Assembly: GCA_026706505.1 (NCBI GenBank)
Contig: JAPOYQ010000699.1
Location: 1 to 7,024, forward strand
Direction of reading: 5' to 3'
Origin: Gemmatimonadota bacterium
GTDB taxonomy: Bacteria > Latescibacterota > UBA2968 > UBA8231
Length of the DNA stretch: 7,024 nucleotides
Shown here: one piece after another, positions 1-5,223 of the stretch
How the letters are laid out: every line of letters starts with the position of its first letter
Position numbering within the stretch: position 1 is the first letter of the stretch
Notes under the pieces: generated by a model
Told to the model about the DNA's origin: nothing
Seen by the model: the letters and a program-made list of their open reading frames with translations, nothing else
The model's database searches: none
Made by a program: the position numbers and the translations under genes

Positions 1-424
1 TCTCCTCGTTGGCGGTTTTGATGACCTCGTTCCAGTCCGCGCCCGCGATTTGGGTCCACATGGGCGAGAGACCGCGCCGGCCTTCGGGTGCGTAGCGCGC
101 GGCCTCGACCGCGGCGGCGGCTTCTTCAGCCGTATCGACCTGGGGCACCATCACGGCCACTGCGCCCGCGTCGTACGCTTTCTTGATCAGCGCGGGGTCA
201 TTCCACGCGACGCGCACCATGGGCGCGACGCCGCGCATCCGCATTAGCACCAAGATTGAGTCGAGCGCTTCGGTGGCGAAGGGCATGTGTTCGGTGTCGG
301 CCCAGATGAAATCGGGGCCGGTGGAAATGATCAACCCAGCCACGTGTGGGGTGGGAGCTGACAGGCTGGTGCCAAAGAGGATTTCGCCGCTGCGCAAACG
401 CGCTTTTAGGTTGTTGGGATACAT
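1..424 (-). CDS. HpcH/HpaI-family aldolase (class II pyruvate-type aldolase), C-terminus outside window
   Basis: The minus-strand frame from ATG at 424 stays open to the window edge and gives 141 residues of an expected 250 or so. The family performs metal-dependent reversible aldol cleavage of 2-keto-3-deoxy acids to pyruvate plus an aldehyde in the cytoplasm. Visible family marks are the start LKARLRSGEILFGTSLS (6-22), the DTEH motif with H46 at the place of the HpaI catalytic histidine, VRVAWND with R71 at the place of the substrate-binding arginine, VMVPQVDTAEEA (91-102), and the RRGLSP turn (116-121). The two metal ligands should lie just beyond the visible part, so they cannot be checked. 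A GGAG box six bases upstream supports this start. It follows uppP by 17 nt and is probably co-transcribed with it. The exact substrate (for example glucarate- or rhamnonate-derived) cannot be told; the family call is firm. Confidence 0.9.
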   Translation of the reverse strand, partial: MYPNNLKARLRSGEILFGTSLSAPTPHVAGLIISTGPDFIWADTEHMPFATEALDSILVLMRMRGVAPMVRVAWNDPALIKKAYDAGAVAVMVPQVDTAEEAAAAVEAARYAPEGRRGLSPMWTQIAGADWNEVIKTANEE

Positions 425-430
425 GGATAG

Positions 431-434
431 CTCC
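431..434 (-). promoter_or_regulatory. Ribosome binding site of the aldolase gene
   Basis: GGAG on the minus strand with a six-base spacer to the ATG at 424. It lies inside the 17-nt gap after uppP and fixes the aldolase start. No promoter fits in that gap, so the aldolase depends on transcription from uppP or further upstream. Confidence 0.7.
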
Positions 435-441
435 GTTGGAA

Positions 442-1251
442 TTAACCGTACAGTGAGTAGAAGATGAGGCCGCCGAGCAGGATGCGATAGGCGGCAAACG
501 AGTAGGTGCCGTGGCGCTGAAGGAAGCGGAGTAAGAAGCCGATGGACAGGTAGCCGCTGACGGCGGCGGCGAAGATCCCCAGCCCCAAACTCAGCAGCCC
601 GGCGCCGCCTAGGCCTCCTTCGAGCAGGGCGAATAGCTGCAGGAGGCCGCTGGCGCCAATGGCCGGCAGGCCGAGCAGAAAGGAGAAGCGGGCGGCATCG
701 GCGCGCTGGAGACCCACGAAAAGCCCGCCCATGATGGTCGAACCAGACCGCGAACACCCGGGGATCAGGGCGAGGGCTTGGCACAGGCCGATGAACTGGA
801 TTGACCAGAAGCCGAGGTCCTGCATGGTGCGCTCGCGCCGCCCCACGCGCTCGGCCAGTATCAAGAACAGCGCGAGGACTATCAAACTTGTGGCGATGAG
901 GGGGAGTTGGCGGGCCTCGGTCTCGATAAAGTCGCGTCCCCCGAGGCCGAGCACGGCAATGGGAATGGTGCCCACGGCAATGGACCACGCCATGCGGCAG
1001 TCTGGGCTGTGGTTGAAGTTGCGGTGCACCACCCCTTGGAGCGCGGCTATGACCAGCCTTTTGACATCGGCTGTGAAGTACGCGAATACAGCCGCGAGCG
1101 TCCCCAGTTGGATCACCGCGGAAAACGCCGCGCCTGGATCGGCCCAGCCGAGAAAATGAGGCACTACTCGCAGGTGAGCGGTACTGCTGATGGGCAGGAA
1201 TTCGGTCAGGCCTTGGACTAGGCCTAAAATAAGTGCTTGTAGCCAATGCAT
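442..1251 (-). CDS. uppP: Undecaprenyl-diphosphatase UppP (BacA family)
   Basis: This 269-residue integral membrane protein dephosphorylates undecaprenyl diphosphate, recycling the lipid carrier for peptidoglycan and other envelope polymers; overexpression classically gives bacitracin resistance. The N-terminus carries QGLTEFLPISSTAHL (13-27), which contains the (E/Q)xxxE motif with E17 and also H26. The second signature, PGCSRSGST (164-172), contains R168. These correspond to the known catalytic E, H and R of E. coli UppP. Hydrophobic segments are spread over the chain (about 43-60, 89-104, 117-134, 150-163, 173-207, 216-243, 252-268), as expected for a polytopic protein, and the length is normal. 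The ATG at 1251 is supported because the family motif starts only 12 residues later, although no clear Shine-Dalgarno precedes it. The gene sits upstream of the aldolase with no obvious functional link. Confidence 0.96.
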   Translation of the reverse strand: MHWLQALILGLVQGLTEFLPISSTAHLRVVPHFLGWADPGAAFSAVIQLGTLAAVFAYFTADVKRLVIAALQGVVHRNFNHSPDCRMAWSIAVGTIPIAVLGLGGRDFIETEARQLPLIATSLIVLALFLILAERVGRRERTMQDLGFWSIQFIGLCQALALIPGCSRSGSTIMGGLFVGLQRADAARFSFLLGLPAIGASGLLQLFALLEGGLGGAGLLSLGLGIFAAAVSGYLSIGFLLRFLQRHGTYSFAAYRILLGGLIFYSLYG

Positions 1252-1303
1252 GGAGGGCTTAAGCTAACCGCCGCCGCCCGCCCGGACAAGGACGGCACGC
1301 CCC

Positions 1304-1333
1304 TTGACAAAAACGCGGGCCGGTGTGCAGAAT
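1304..1333 (+). promoter_or_regulatory. Putative sigma70-type promoter for the dehydratase-kinase operon
   Basis: A perfect TTGACA box (1304-1309) is followed after 18 bases by CAGAAT (1328-1333, four of six consensus positions). It lies in the 115-bp divergent intergenic region, about 34 nt before the dehydratase start. Transcription would begin near 1340. The left half of this region (1271-1283) is a run of C and G with no visible box for the minus-strand uppP gene. The -35 match is good and the -10 only fair, so this is a prediction. Confidence 0.5.
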
Positions 1334-1355
1334 ACTCCCTGATTTTTACCCTAAC

Positions 1356-1361
1356 AAGGAG
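1356..1361 (+). promoter_or_regulatory. Ribosome binding site of the dehydratase gene
   Basis: AAGGAG lies five bases before the ATG at 1367. It is a near-consensus Shine-Dalgarno and decides the start codon of the dehydratase. Confidence 0.85.
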
Positions 1362-1366
1362 ACTTT

Positions 1367-2566
1367 ATGCCCGTTACCATTAAAGACGTTCAAACCATCC
1401 TCACCCAACCGGGCGGCTCCCGCTTGGTCATCGTCAAGATCATCACTTCGGACGACGGTCTGTACGGACTCGGTTGCGCGACCTTTACCCAGCGCTTCCA
1501 CGCCGTGCATACGGCCATCGAGCAGCATTTCAAGCCCTTCCTCATTGGCCGCGATGTGGATCGCATTGAGGAGACTTGGCAGATGTTGATGGTCAGCGGC
1601 TATTGGCGCAACGGCCCGGTGCTCAACAACGCCATCTCTGGTGTCGATCAGGCGCTGTGGGACATCAAGGGCAAGCGGGCGGGGATGCCGGTGTACCAAT
1701 TACTGGGCGGCAAGTGCCGCGAGGGGGCTGCGGTGTACGGCCACGCGGGCGGCGATACGCCCGAGGCCGTCGTCGATAGCATCCTCCAGTTCCAAGAGCA
1801 AGGCTATCGCTACATCCGCTGCCAGATGGGCGGTTACGGCGGCAAGGCATCGACCTTGGTCAAGCCCGAGGGTGCGCCCGAAGGCGCGTATTACAACCGC
1901 AAAGAGTACATGCTGAACCACCTGCGGATGTTTGAGCACATTCGCGCGGAACTGGGCTTTGAGGTGGAACTGTTGCACGACATCCACGAGCGGCTGCACC
2001 CGATTGAGGCGGTGGGTTTTGCCAAGGACGTGGAGGAGTTCAAGCTGTTCTTCTTGGAGGACGCGCTCGCGCCCGAAGATATCGAGTGGTTCCGCCACAT
2101 CCGCCAGCAGTGCGCGACGCCGCAGGCCATGGGCGAGCTGTTCAACCATCCGCACGAGTGGACGCCGCTCATCGAAGGGCGGTTAATTGACTTCATGCGC
2201 ATGCACGTCAGCCAGATGGGGGGAATCACGCCGGCGCGCAATGTGGCGGCTTTTGGGCAGATGTATGGGGTGCGCACGGCTTGGCACGGCCCGGGCGACA
2301 CCTCGCCGGTGGGACACGCGGCCAACCTGCACTTGGATCTGTGGGCACCTAACTTCGGGATACAGGAGTGGTGCCGGTTCGCAGAGCACATATACGAAAT
2401 GTTTCCGGGGCTGCCCGAGGTGCGCAACGGGTACATGTATCCGAGCGACGGACCGGGGTTGGGGATCGACATCGACGAGGACTTGGCGGCTAAGTATCCT
2501 TGTAAAGACGAGGTCATTGGGTGGACGCAGACGCGCTTGCCCGACGGCAGCCCGGCGCGGCCATAA
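1367..2566 (+). CDS. Enolase-superfamily sugar-acid dehydratase, mannonate dehydratase (ManD)/RspA type
   Basis: This 399-residue protein of the mandelate racemase/muconate lactonizing enzyme group has normal length for the ManD/RspA subgroup. Members dehydrate D-mannonate and/or D-gluconate to 2-keto-3-deoxygluconate; some are barely active in vitro. The N-terminal capping domain covers about 1-115, including YWRNGPVLNNAISGVDQALW (79-98). The barrel follows, with GYRYIRCQMGGYGG (146-159). The three Mg2+ ligands read as D205 (LLHD), E231 (FFLE) and E257 (AMGE); H207 in the DIH motif is the expected catalytic histidine. H307 sits in TAWHGPGDTSPVGHAAN (304-320), also typical. All catalytic elements appear intact, so it should be an active enzyme. 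The gene is preceded by its own promoter candidate and AAGGAG site, and its TAA is one base from the next ATG. Substrate choice between mannonate, gluconate and another acid cannot be read from sequence alone. Confidence 0.9.
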   Translation: MPVTIKDVQTILTQPGGSRLVIVKIITSDDGLYGLGCATFTQRFHAVHTAIEQHFKPFLIGRDVDRIEETWQMLMVSGYWRNGPVLNNAISGVDQALWDIKGKRAGMPVYQLLGGKCREGAAVYGHAGGDTPEAVVDSILQFQEQGYRYIRCQMGGYGGKASTLVKPEGAPEGAYYNRKEYMLNHLRMFEHIRAELGFEVELLHDIHERLHPIEAVGFAKDVEEFKLFFLEDALAPEDIEWFRHIRQQCATPQAMGELFNHPHEWTPLIEGRLIDFMRMHVSQMGGITPARNVAAFGQMYGVRTAWHGPGDTSPVGHAANLHLDLWAPNFGIQEWCRFAEHIYEMFPGLPEVRNGYMYPSDGPGLGIDIDEDLAAKYPCKDEVIGWTQTRLPDGSPARP

Positions 2567-2567
2567 G

Positions 2568-3752
2568 ATGAAAATCCTAGTTTCCAATCTCGGCAGCACC
2601 TCGTTTAAGTACAAGGTCTTTTCCATGCCCGAGGAGGTGGTTTTGGCGCGGGGCGGCATGGATCGGATCGGGGGTCAAGGCTCGGTGCACACCTTTCAGA
2701 TCGGTGAAGCCGACGAGGTTGAGCAGGCCGTGGACTTGCCCGACCACGCCAGCGCGATTGACGAGGCCCTCGCGCGCTTGGCCGACGGTGGGGTATTGGC
2801 TTCTGTGGAGGAGTTGGACGCCGTGGGGTTTAAGGCTGTGCACGCGCGCGCTATTTCCGGGGTAGTCGAACTAGATGAGGACGTCGTCGGGCGGATGGAG
2901 GACTTTTATCCGCTGGCTCCGGCGCACAATCCCGCTTATGTGGCGGCGATCCGGCAGTTTGCGCGGGTGGCTCCCAAGGCGCGTCGGGTCGGGTGCTTTG
3001 AGACGGCGTTCCACGGCGCAATGCCGCAGCGGCGCAAAATGTACGCGGTGCCCTATGCTTGGTATGAACAGTACGGCATCCAGCGCTACGGCTTCCACGG
3101 GGCCAGCCATCGCTATGCCGCCGAAAATGTCGCGGAACTGGTAGGCCGTGTTGACATTAAACACGTCAACATGCACTTGGGCGGATCCTCGTCGCTGTGC
3201 GCGGTAAAGGACGGAGTCTCGCAGGGGGCGTCGCACGGGCTAAGCCCGCAAGGCGGCCTGCCGCAGAACAACCGCATCGGCGACTTGGATCCGTACGCGC
3301 TGGACTTGGTGATGCGCAATGAGGGCCGACCGTGGGACGAGGTGTTGGCGCAGTGCGCTAACGAGGGCGGCCTCGTGGGGCTTTGCGGGTACGGCGATAT
3401 GCGTGACATTGAAGCGGGTGCGGAAAGCGGGGACGAGCACTGTGCTTTGGCCATAGCCGTGTTGGCGACATCGGCGCGCGACTGGCTGGGGGCTTTTGTG
3501 GTGGAGATGGGCGGGCTGGACGCGATCAGCTTTACCGGCGGCATTGGCGAGTACTCGGCTGCCGTGCGCGGTCAGATTCTGCGCGACTTGGAATTTCTGG
3601 GGGTGGAGATGGATGCGGCTAAAAACGAGAGTGTGCAAGGCGAGGGTCGTCTGCACGCTGAGTCGAGTCGAGTGCCTATTTACGTGCTGCGCACCGACGA
3701 GGAATTGGTGGTGGCGCGGCAGACTTGTGAGTTTTTGAGAGGTATTTCCTAG
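2568..3752 (+). CDS. Divergent acetate kinase-family (AckA/propionate kinase fold) protein
   Basis: This 394-residue protein has the acetate kinase layout: MKILVSNLGSTSFKYKVF (1-18, phosphate-binding strand with N7, S10, S12, K14), PLAPAHNP (115-122, H120), TAFHGAMP (146-153), GIQRYGFHGASHRYA (170-184, H177), NRIGDLDP (235-242, R236), FTGGIGE (322-328) and TDEELVVA (376-383). True acetate kinases convert acetate and ATP to acetyl phosphate. Compared with Methanosarcina AckA as I recall it, several key positions differ: R91 is K89, D148 is E145, N211 is G206, and the PLEGLMMGT segment reads PQGGLPQNN. The fold is clear, but the acyl substrate may not be acetate. It begins one base after the dehydratase stop without a visible Shine-Dalgarno, so translation is probably coupled. 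A longer in-frame reading upstream lies inside the dehydratase gene and lacks family similarity. A substrate linked to sugar acids is possible but unproven. Confidence 0.85.
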   Translation: MKILVSNLGSTSFKYKVFSMPEEVVLARGGMDRIGGQGSVHTFQIGEADEVEQAVDLPDHASAIDEALARLADGGVLASVEELDAVGFKAVHARAISGVVELDEDVVGRMEDFYPLAPAHNPAYVAAIRQFARVAPKARRVGCFETAFHGAMPQRRKMYAVPYAWYEQYGIQRYGFHGASHRYAAENVAELVGRVDIKHVNMHLGGSSSLCAVKDGVSQGASHGLSPQGGLPQNNRIGDLDPYALDLVMRNEGRPWDEVLAQCANEGGLVGLCGYGDMRDIEAGAESGDEHCALAIAVLATSARDWLGAFVVEMGGLDAISFTGGIGEYSAAVRGQILRDLEFLGVEMDAAKNESVQGEGRLHAESSRVPIYVLRTDEELVVARQTCEFLRGIS

Positions 3753-3874
3753 CCTCCCTTCTATGGATGCGCAGGTGTGGTTGGGAGAGCGGCCTACTGG
3801 CTGGTCATGGCCATGCATCGCAAGTATCCGCGCCGGGTACTGACCGCGCTACGCTTTTTGTTGAAGACCCCGAC

Positions 3875-3880
3875 TTGACA
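3875..3880 (+). promoter_or_regulatory. -35-like box (TTGACA) of a possible promoter for the ATPase module
   Basis: This is a perfect TTGACA. With the usual 17-base spacer the -10 would be CAAATT (3898-3903, only three of six), lying inside a 16-bp palindrome. A better -10 match, TATAGT (3916-3921, five of six), lies too far away to pair with this box and has no good -35 of its own. The promoter may need an activator or be operator-controlled. The exact start of transcription is uncertain. Confidence 0.4.
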
Positions 3881-3893
3881 AGATTTGCTCTTT

Positions 3894-3909
3894 CCAGCAA
3901 ATTTGCTGG
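3894..3909. promoter_or_regulatory. Perfect 16-bp palindrome, candidate operator
   Basis: CCAGCAAATTTGCTGG is identical to its own reverse complement. Its position, 13 bases after the TTGACA box and covering where the -10 would fall, is what an operator bound by a dimeric regulator would look like. No regulator gene is visible in the window. The winged-helix-like segments of the downstream ATPases make autoregulation conceivable, but this is inference. Confidence 0.55.
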
Positions 3910-3939
3910 CAACAATATAGTTGGCAACAATATCGTTGG
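3905..3939 (+). repeat. 15-bp tandem repeat, two full copies plus a partial third
   Basis: The units are GCTGGCAACAATATA (3905-3919) and GTTGGCAACAATATC (3920-3934), followed by GTTGG (3935-3939). Read from 3908, the two full copies differ at one base in fifteen. The first copy shares GCTGG with the palindrome. The unit could be a repeated protein-binding site or a slippage-prone element that changes spacing between promoter and gene. A 15-bp step would also keep the upstream reading frame. Confidence 0.75.
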
Positions 3940-3942
3940 AAA

Positions 3943-3948
3943 GAGAGG
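3943..3948 (+). promoter_or_regulatory. Ribosome binding site of the first ATPase gene
   Basis: GAGAGG (3943-3948) lies seven bases before the ATG at 3956 and decides between this start and the open frame further upstream. A GTG two codons earlier (3950) is only one base from the box and is less likely. The outer inverted-repeat arm overlaps its first three bases. Confidence 0.6.
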
Positions 3949-3955
3949 TGTGACC

Positions 3956-5221
3956 ATGACGCTCAGGAAGGCTGGAGGGAATTGGGTCGATGGGGATCGG
4001 TTCTTTGACCGGGATGCCGAGCTCGAAGCACTCACCGAGCGAGTACAGGACGGAGTTCATACGCTGCTAACTGCACAACGGCGGATGGGCAAGACGAGTT
4101 TGGTTAGGGAATTACTGCGTCGTCTAAAGAGCGAGGGGTGCTTTGAGACGATCTTTGTTGATCTAGAGGGTGCCCTCACCAAAGAAGATGCCATTGCGGA
4201 AATCGCTAGTCGGTCGTGCTCCATTCAGAAAGTATGGCAACGCATGAAAACGCAATTCGCCAATCATCTTCAAAATATTGGCGATAGAATCGACGAGGTA
4301 GAAGTCTCAGAAGTAAAGGTGAAACTGCGAGCCGGGATTAATCCTGGAGATTGGCGGCAGAGAGGCGACGAGGTCTTCGCGGCCTTGGCTGAGAATGACC
4401 TGCCGGTAGTGCTCGCTATCGACGAGTTGCCGATTCTTGTCAATCGCCTGCTCAAGGGGGACGACTACTGCATCACGCCGCAGCGAAGGCAGGTAGTGGA
4501 CGAGTTCCTGAGTTGGCTGCGCAAGAATGGTCAAGAACATCAACGCCGGATTTGCTTGATACTCTCTGGTAGCGTGGGCTTGGAGCCGATTCTGCAACAG
4601 GCCGGGCTCAGTGCCCACGCAAACATCTTTTCTCCTTTCGATCTAAAGCCTTGGGATGAGGAGACTGCCAGTGCCTGCCTCGCTGCACTGGCTGGGACTT
4701 ATGGCATTGATCTCCCCCTCACCGTCCGCCAGGACATGTGCTGCCGGCTGCGGTGTCAGATTCCCCACCACGTGCAGCAGTTCTTCGATTATCTCCACGA
4801 AGATTTACGTCGGGTCAACCGGCGGGAAGCCTCACTAGAAGATGTAAAGCGCGTGTACACCAACGAGATGCTAGGTGTCCGGGGACAGATGGCTTTAGAA
4901 CACTACGAGAGCCGGTTGCGAATGGTTCTTGGGGACAAAGGTTATCCGGCCGCTCTATCTATATTGACCGAGGCCGCAGTCAATGACGGACTGCTGCATA
5001 GCGATGCCATCAACCAATATTATGAGCAATTTCAAGCTGAAGCCGACCCGGTCTCGACCAAGGAGATTCTCAGTGTGCTCGAACATGACGGCTATCTGGC
5101 GAGACAAGGAGAAGATTACCGGTTCGTATCCGGTTTACTCGAAGATTGGTGGTGTGCTCGGCACGGTCGATACTTCAGCCCCATAGCCTGCCGCCGAGCC
5201 AAAATGAGGGGTAAGCGATAG
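3956..5221 (+). CDS. P-loop ATPase of the ATPase_2/AAA type with winged-helix-like C-terminus, function unknown
   Basis: This 421-residue soluble protein starts with the FFDRDAELEAL region (16-26) that precedes the P-loop in ATPase_2-like proteins. Walker A is AQRRMGKTS (40-48), where alanine replaces the usual first glycine. Walker B is VVLAIDE (151-157) with D156 and E157. A sensor-1-like strand, CLILSGSVGLEPIL (200-213), follows, then an alpha-helical part with HYESRL (316-321) and LTEAA (337-341). The end, EILSVLEHDGYLA (370-382) and YRFVSGLLEDWW (388-399), resembles the winged helix closing many ATPase_2 proteins. There is no signal peptide or membrane segment. I recall near relatives across diverse bacteria, annotated only as ATP-binding protein. 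The next gene starts 2 nt after its stop, so the two are one operon. A role as a nucleotide-driven switch or sensor is inference. Confidence 0.85.
   Translation: MTLRKAGGNWVDGDRFFDRDAELEALTERVQDGVHTLLTAQRRMGKTSLVRELLRRLKSEGCFETIFVDLEGALTKEDAIAEIASRSCSIQKVWQRMKTQFANHLQNIGDRIDEVEVSEVKVKLRAGINPGDWRQRGDEVFAALAENDLPVVLAIDELPILVNRLLKGDDYCITPQRRQVVDEFLSWLRKNGQEHQRRICLILSGSVGLEPILQQAGLSAHANIFSPFDLKPWDEETASACLAALAGTYGIDLPLTVRQDMCCRLRCQIPHHVQQFFDYLHEDLRRVNRREASLEDVKRVYTNEMLGVRGQMALEHYESRLRMVLGDKGYPAALSILTEAAVNDGLLHSDAINQYYEQFQAEADPVSTKEILSVLEHDGYLARQGEDYRFVSGLLEDWWCARHGRYFSPIACRRAKMRGKR
5206..5211 (+). promoter_or_regulatory. Weak ribosome binding site of the second ATPase gene
   Basis: GAGGGG lies within the last codons of the first ATPase gene, 12 bases before the ATG at 5224. 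The spacing is longer than ideal, so reinitiation by ribosomes ending at 5221 probably contributes. Confidence 0.35.
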
Positions 5222-5223
5222 CC

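Larger units (their letters stand above)
3888..3945. repeat. Outer 9-bp inverted repeat enclosing the palindrome and tandem repeat
   Basis: CTCTTTCCA (3888-3896) is the exact reverse complement of TGGAAAGAG (3937-3945), separated by 40 bases. Counting a G-T pair, the match extends two bases further inward. The right arm runs into the AGAGAGG ribosome binding site of the ATPase gene. In a read-through transcript this could form a hairpin that competes with the inner palindrome, since both use 3894-3896. If transcription starts right of 3896, only a DNA-level role is possible. Confidence 0.6.
3753..3955 (+). other. 203-bp intergenic control region before the ATPase module
   Basis: No confident gene lies here. 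The left half (3753-3870) is GC-rich and shows no hairpin plus T-run that would serve as a terminator for the kinase operon. One frame (3753-3878) reads YWLVMAMHRKYPRRVLT, faintly like the start of an IS200/IS605 transposase, but this is too short to call. The right half is AT-rich and carries a -35-like box, a perfect palindrome, a tandem repeat and an enclosing inverted repeat, listed separately. The frame of the downstream ATPase is open through this region from 3767. That extension has no recognisable domain and would translate the repeats as NNIVGNNIVG, so it is treated as non-coding. Confidence 0.6.

Noticed and set aside
659..1159. Plus-strand open frame across uppP
   Set aside because: It is a shadow of the uppP gene, whose catalytic motifs on the minus strand are clear.
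1891..2517. Long antisense open frame across the dehydratase
   Set aside because: It has no family motif, and the strongly conserved plus-strand enzyme explains the region. Long antisense frames are common in GC-rich DNA.
2187..2567. In-frame upstream extension of the kinase inside the dehydratase gene
   Set aside because: The acetate kinase N-terminal strand begins exactly at the ATG at 2568. The upstream part is rich in R, W, S and T, as expected for an out-of-frame reading of the dehydratase.
3659..3673. Micro-repeat of CGAGT near the kinase C-terminus
   Set aside because: It is under three copies of a 5-mer inside coding sequence, explained by codons for E-S-S-R, and has no further structure.
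3806..3815. CATGGCCATG palindrome in the spacer
   Set aside because: It is only ten bases, has no flanking symmetry and no relation to a promoter box, so chance is sufficient.
3240..3818. 192-codon antisense open frame over the kinase 3' half
   Set aside because: It has no domain and overlaps well-supported kinase motifs on the other strand.
3753..3870. Terminator after the kinase gene
   Set aside because: No GC-rich hairpin followed by a T-run is found. The TTTTTG at 3855-3860 has no stem before it.
3905..3939. Short repeats as a CRISPR array
   Set aside because: The units are directly adjacent 15-mers with no spacers, far too short, and no cas gene is present.
3767..3955. In-frame upstream extension of the first ATPase (63 extra residues)
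   Set aside because: It has no recognisable domain, crosses the palindrome and tandem repeat, and the ATG at 3956 has a proper ribosome binding site and starts close to the family's N-terminal motif.
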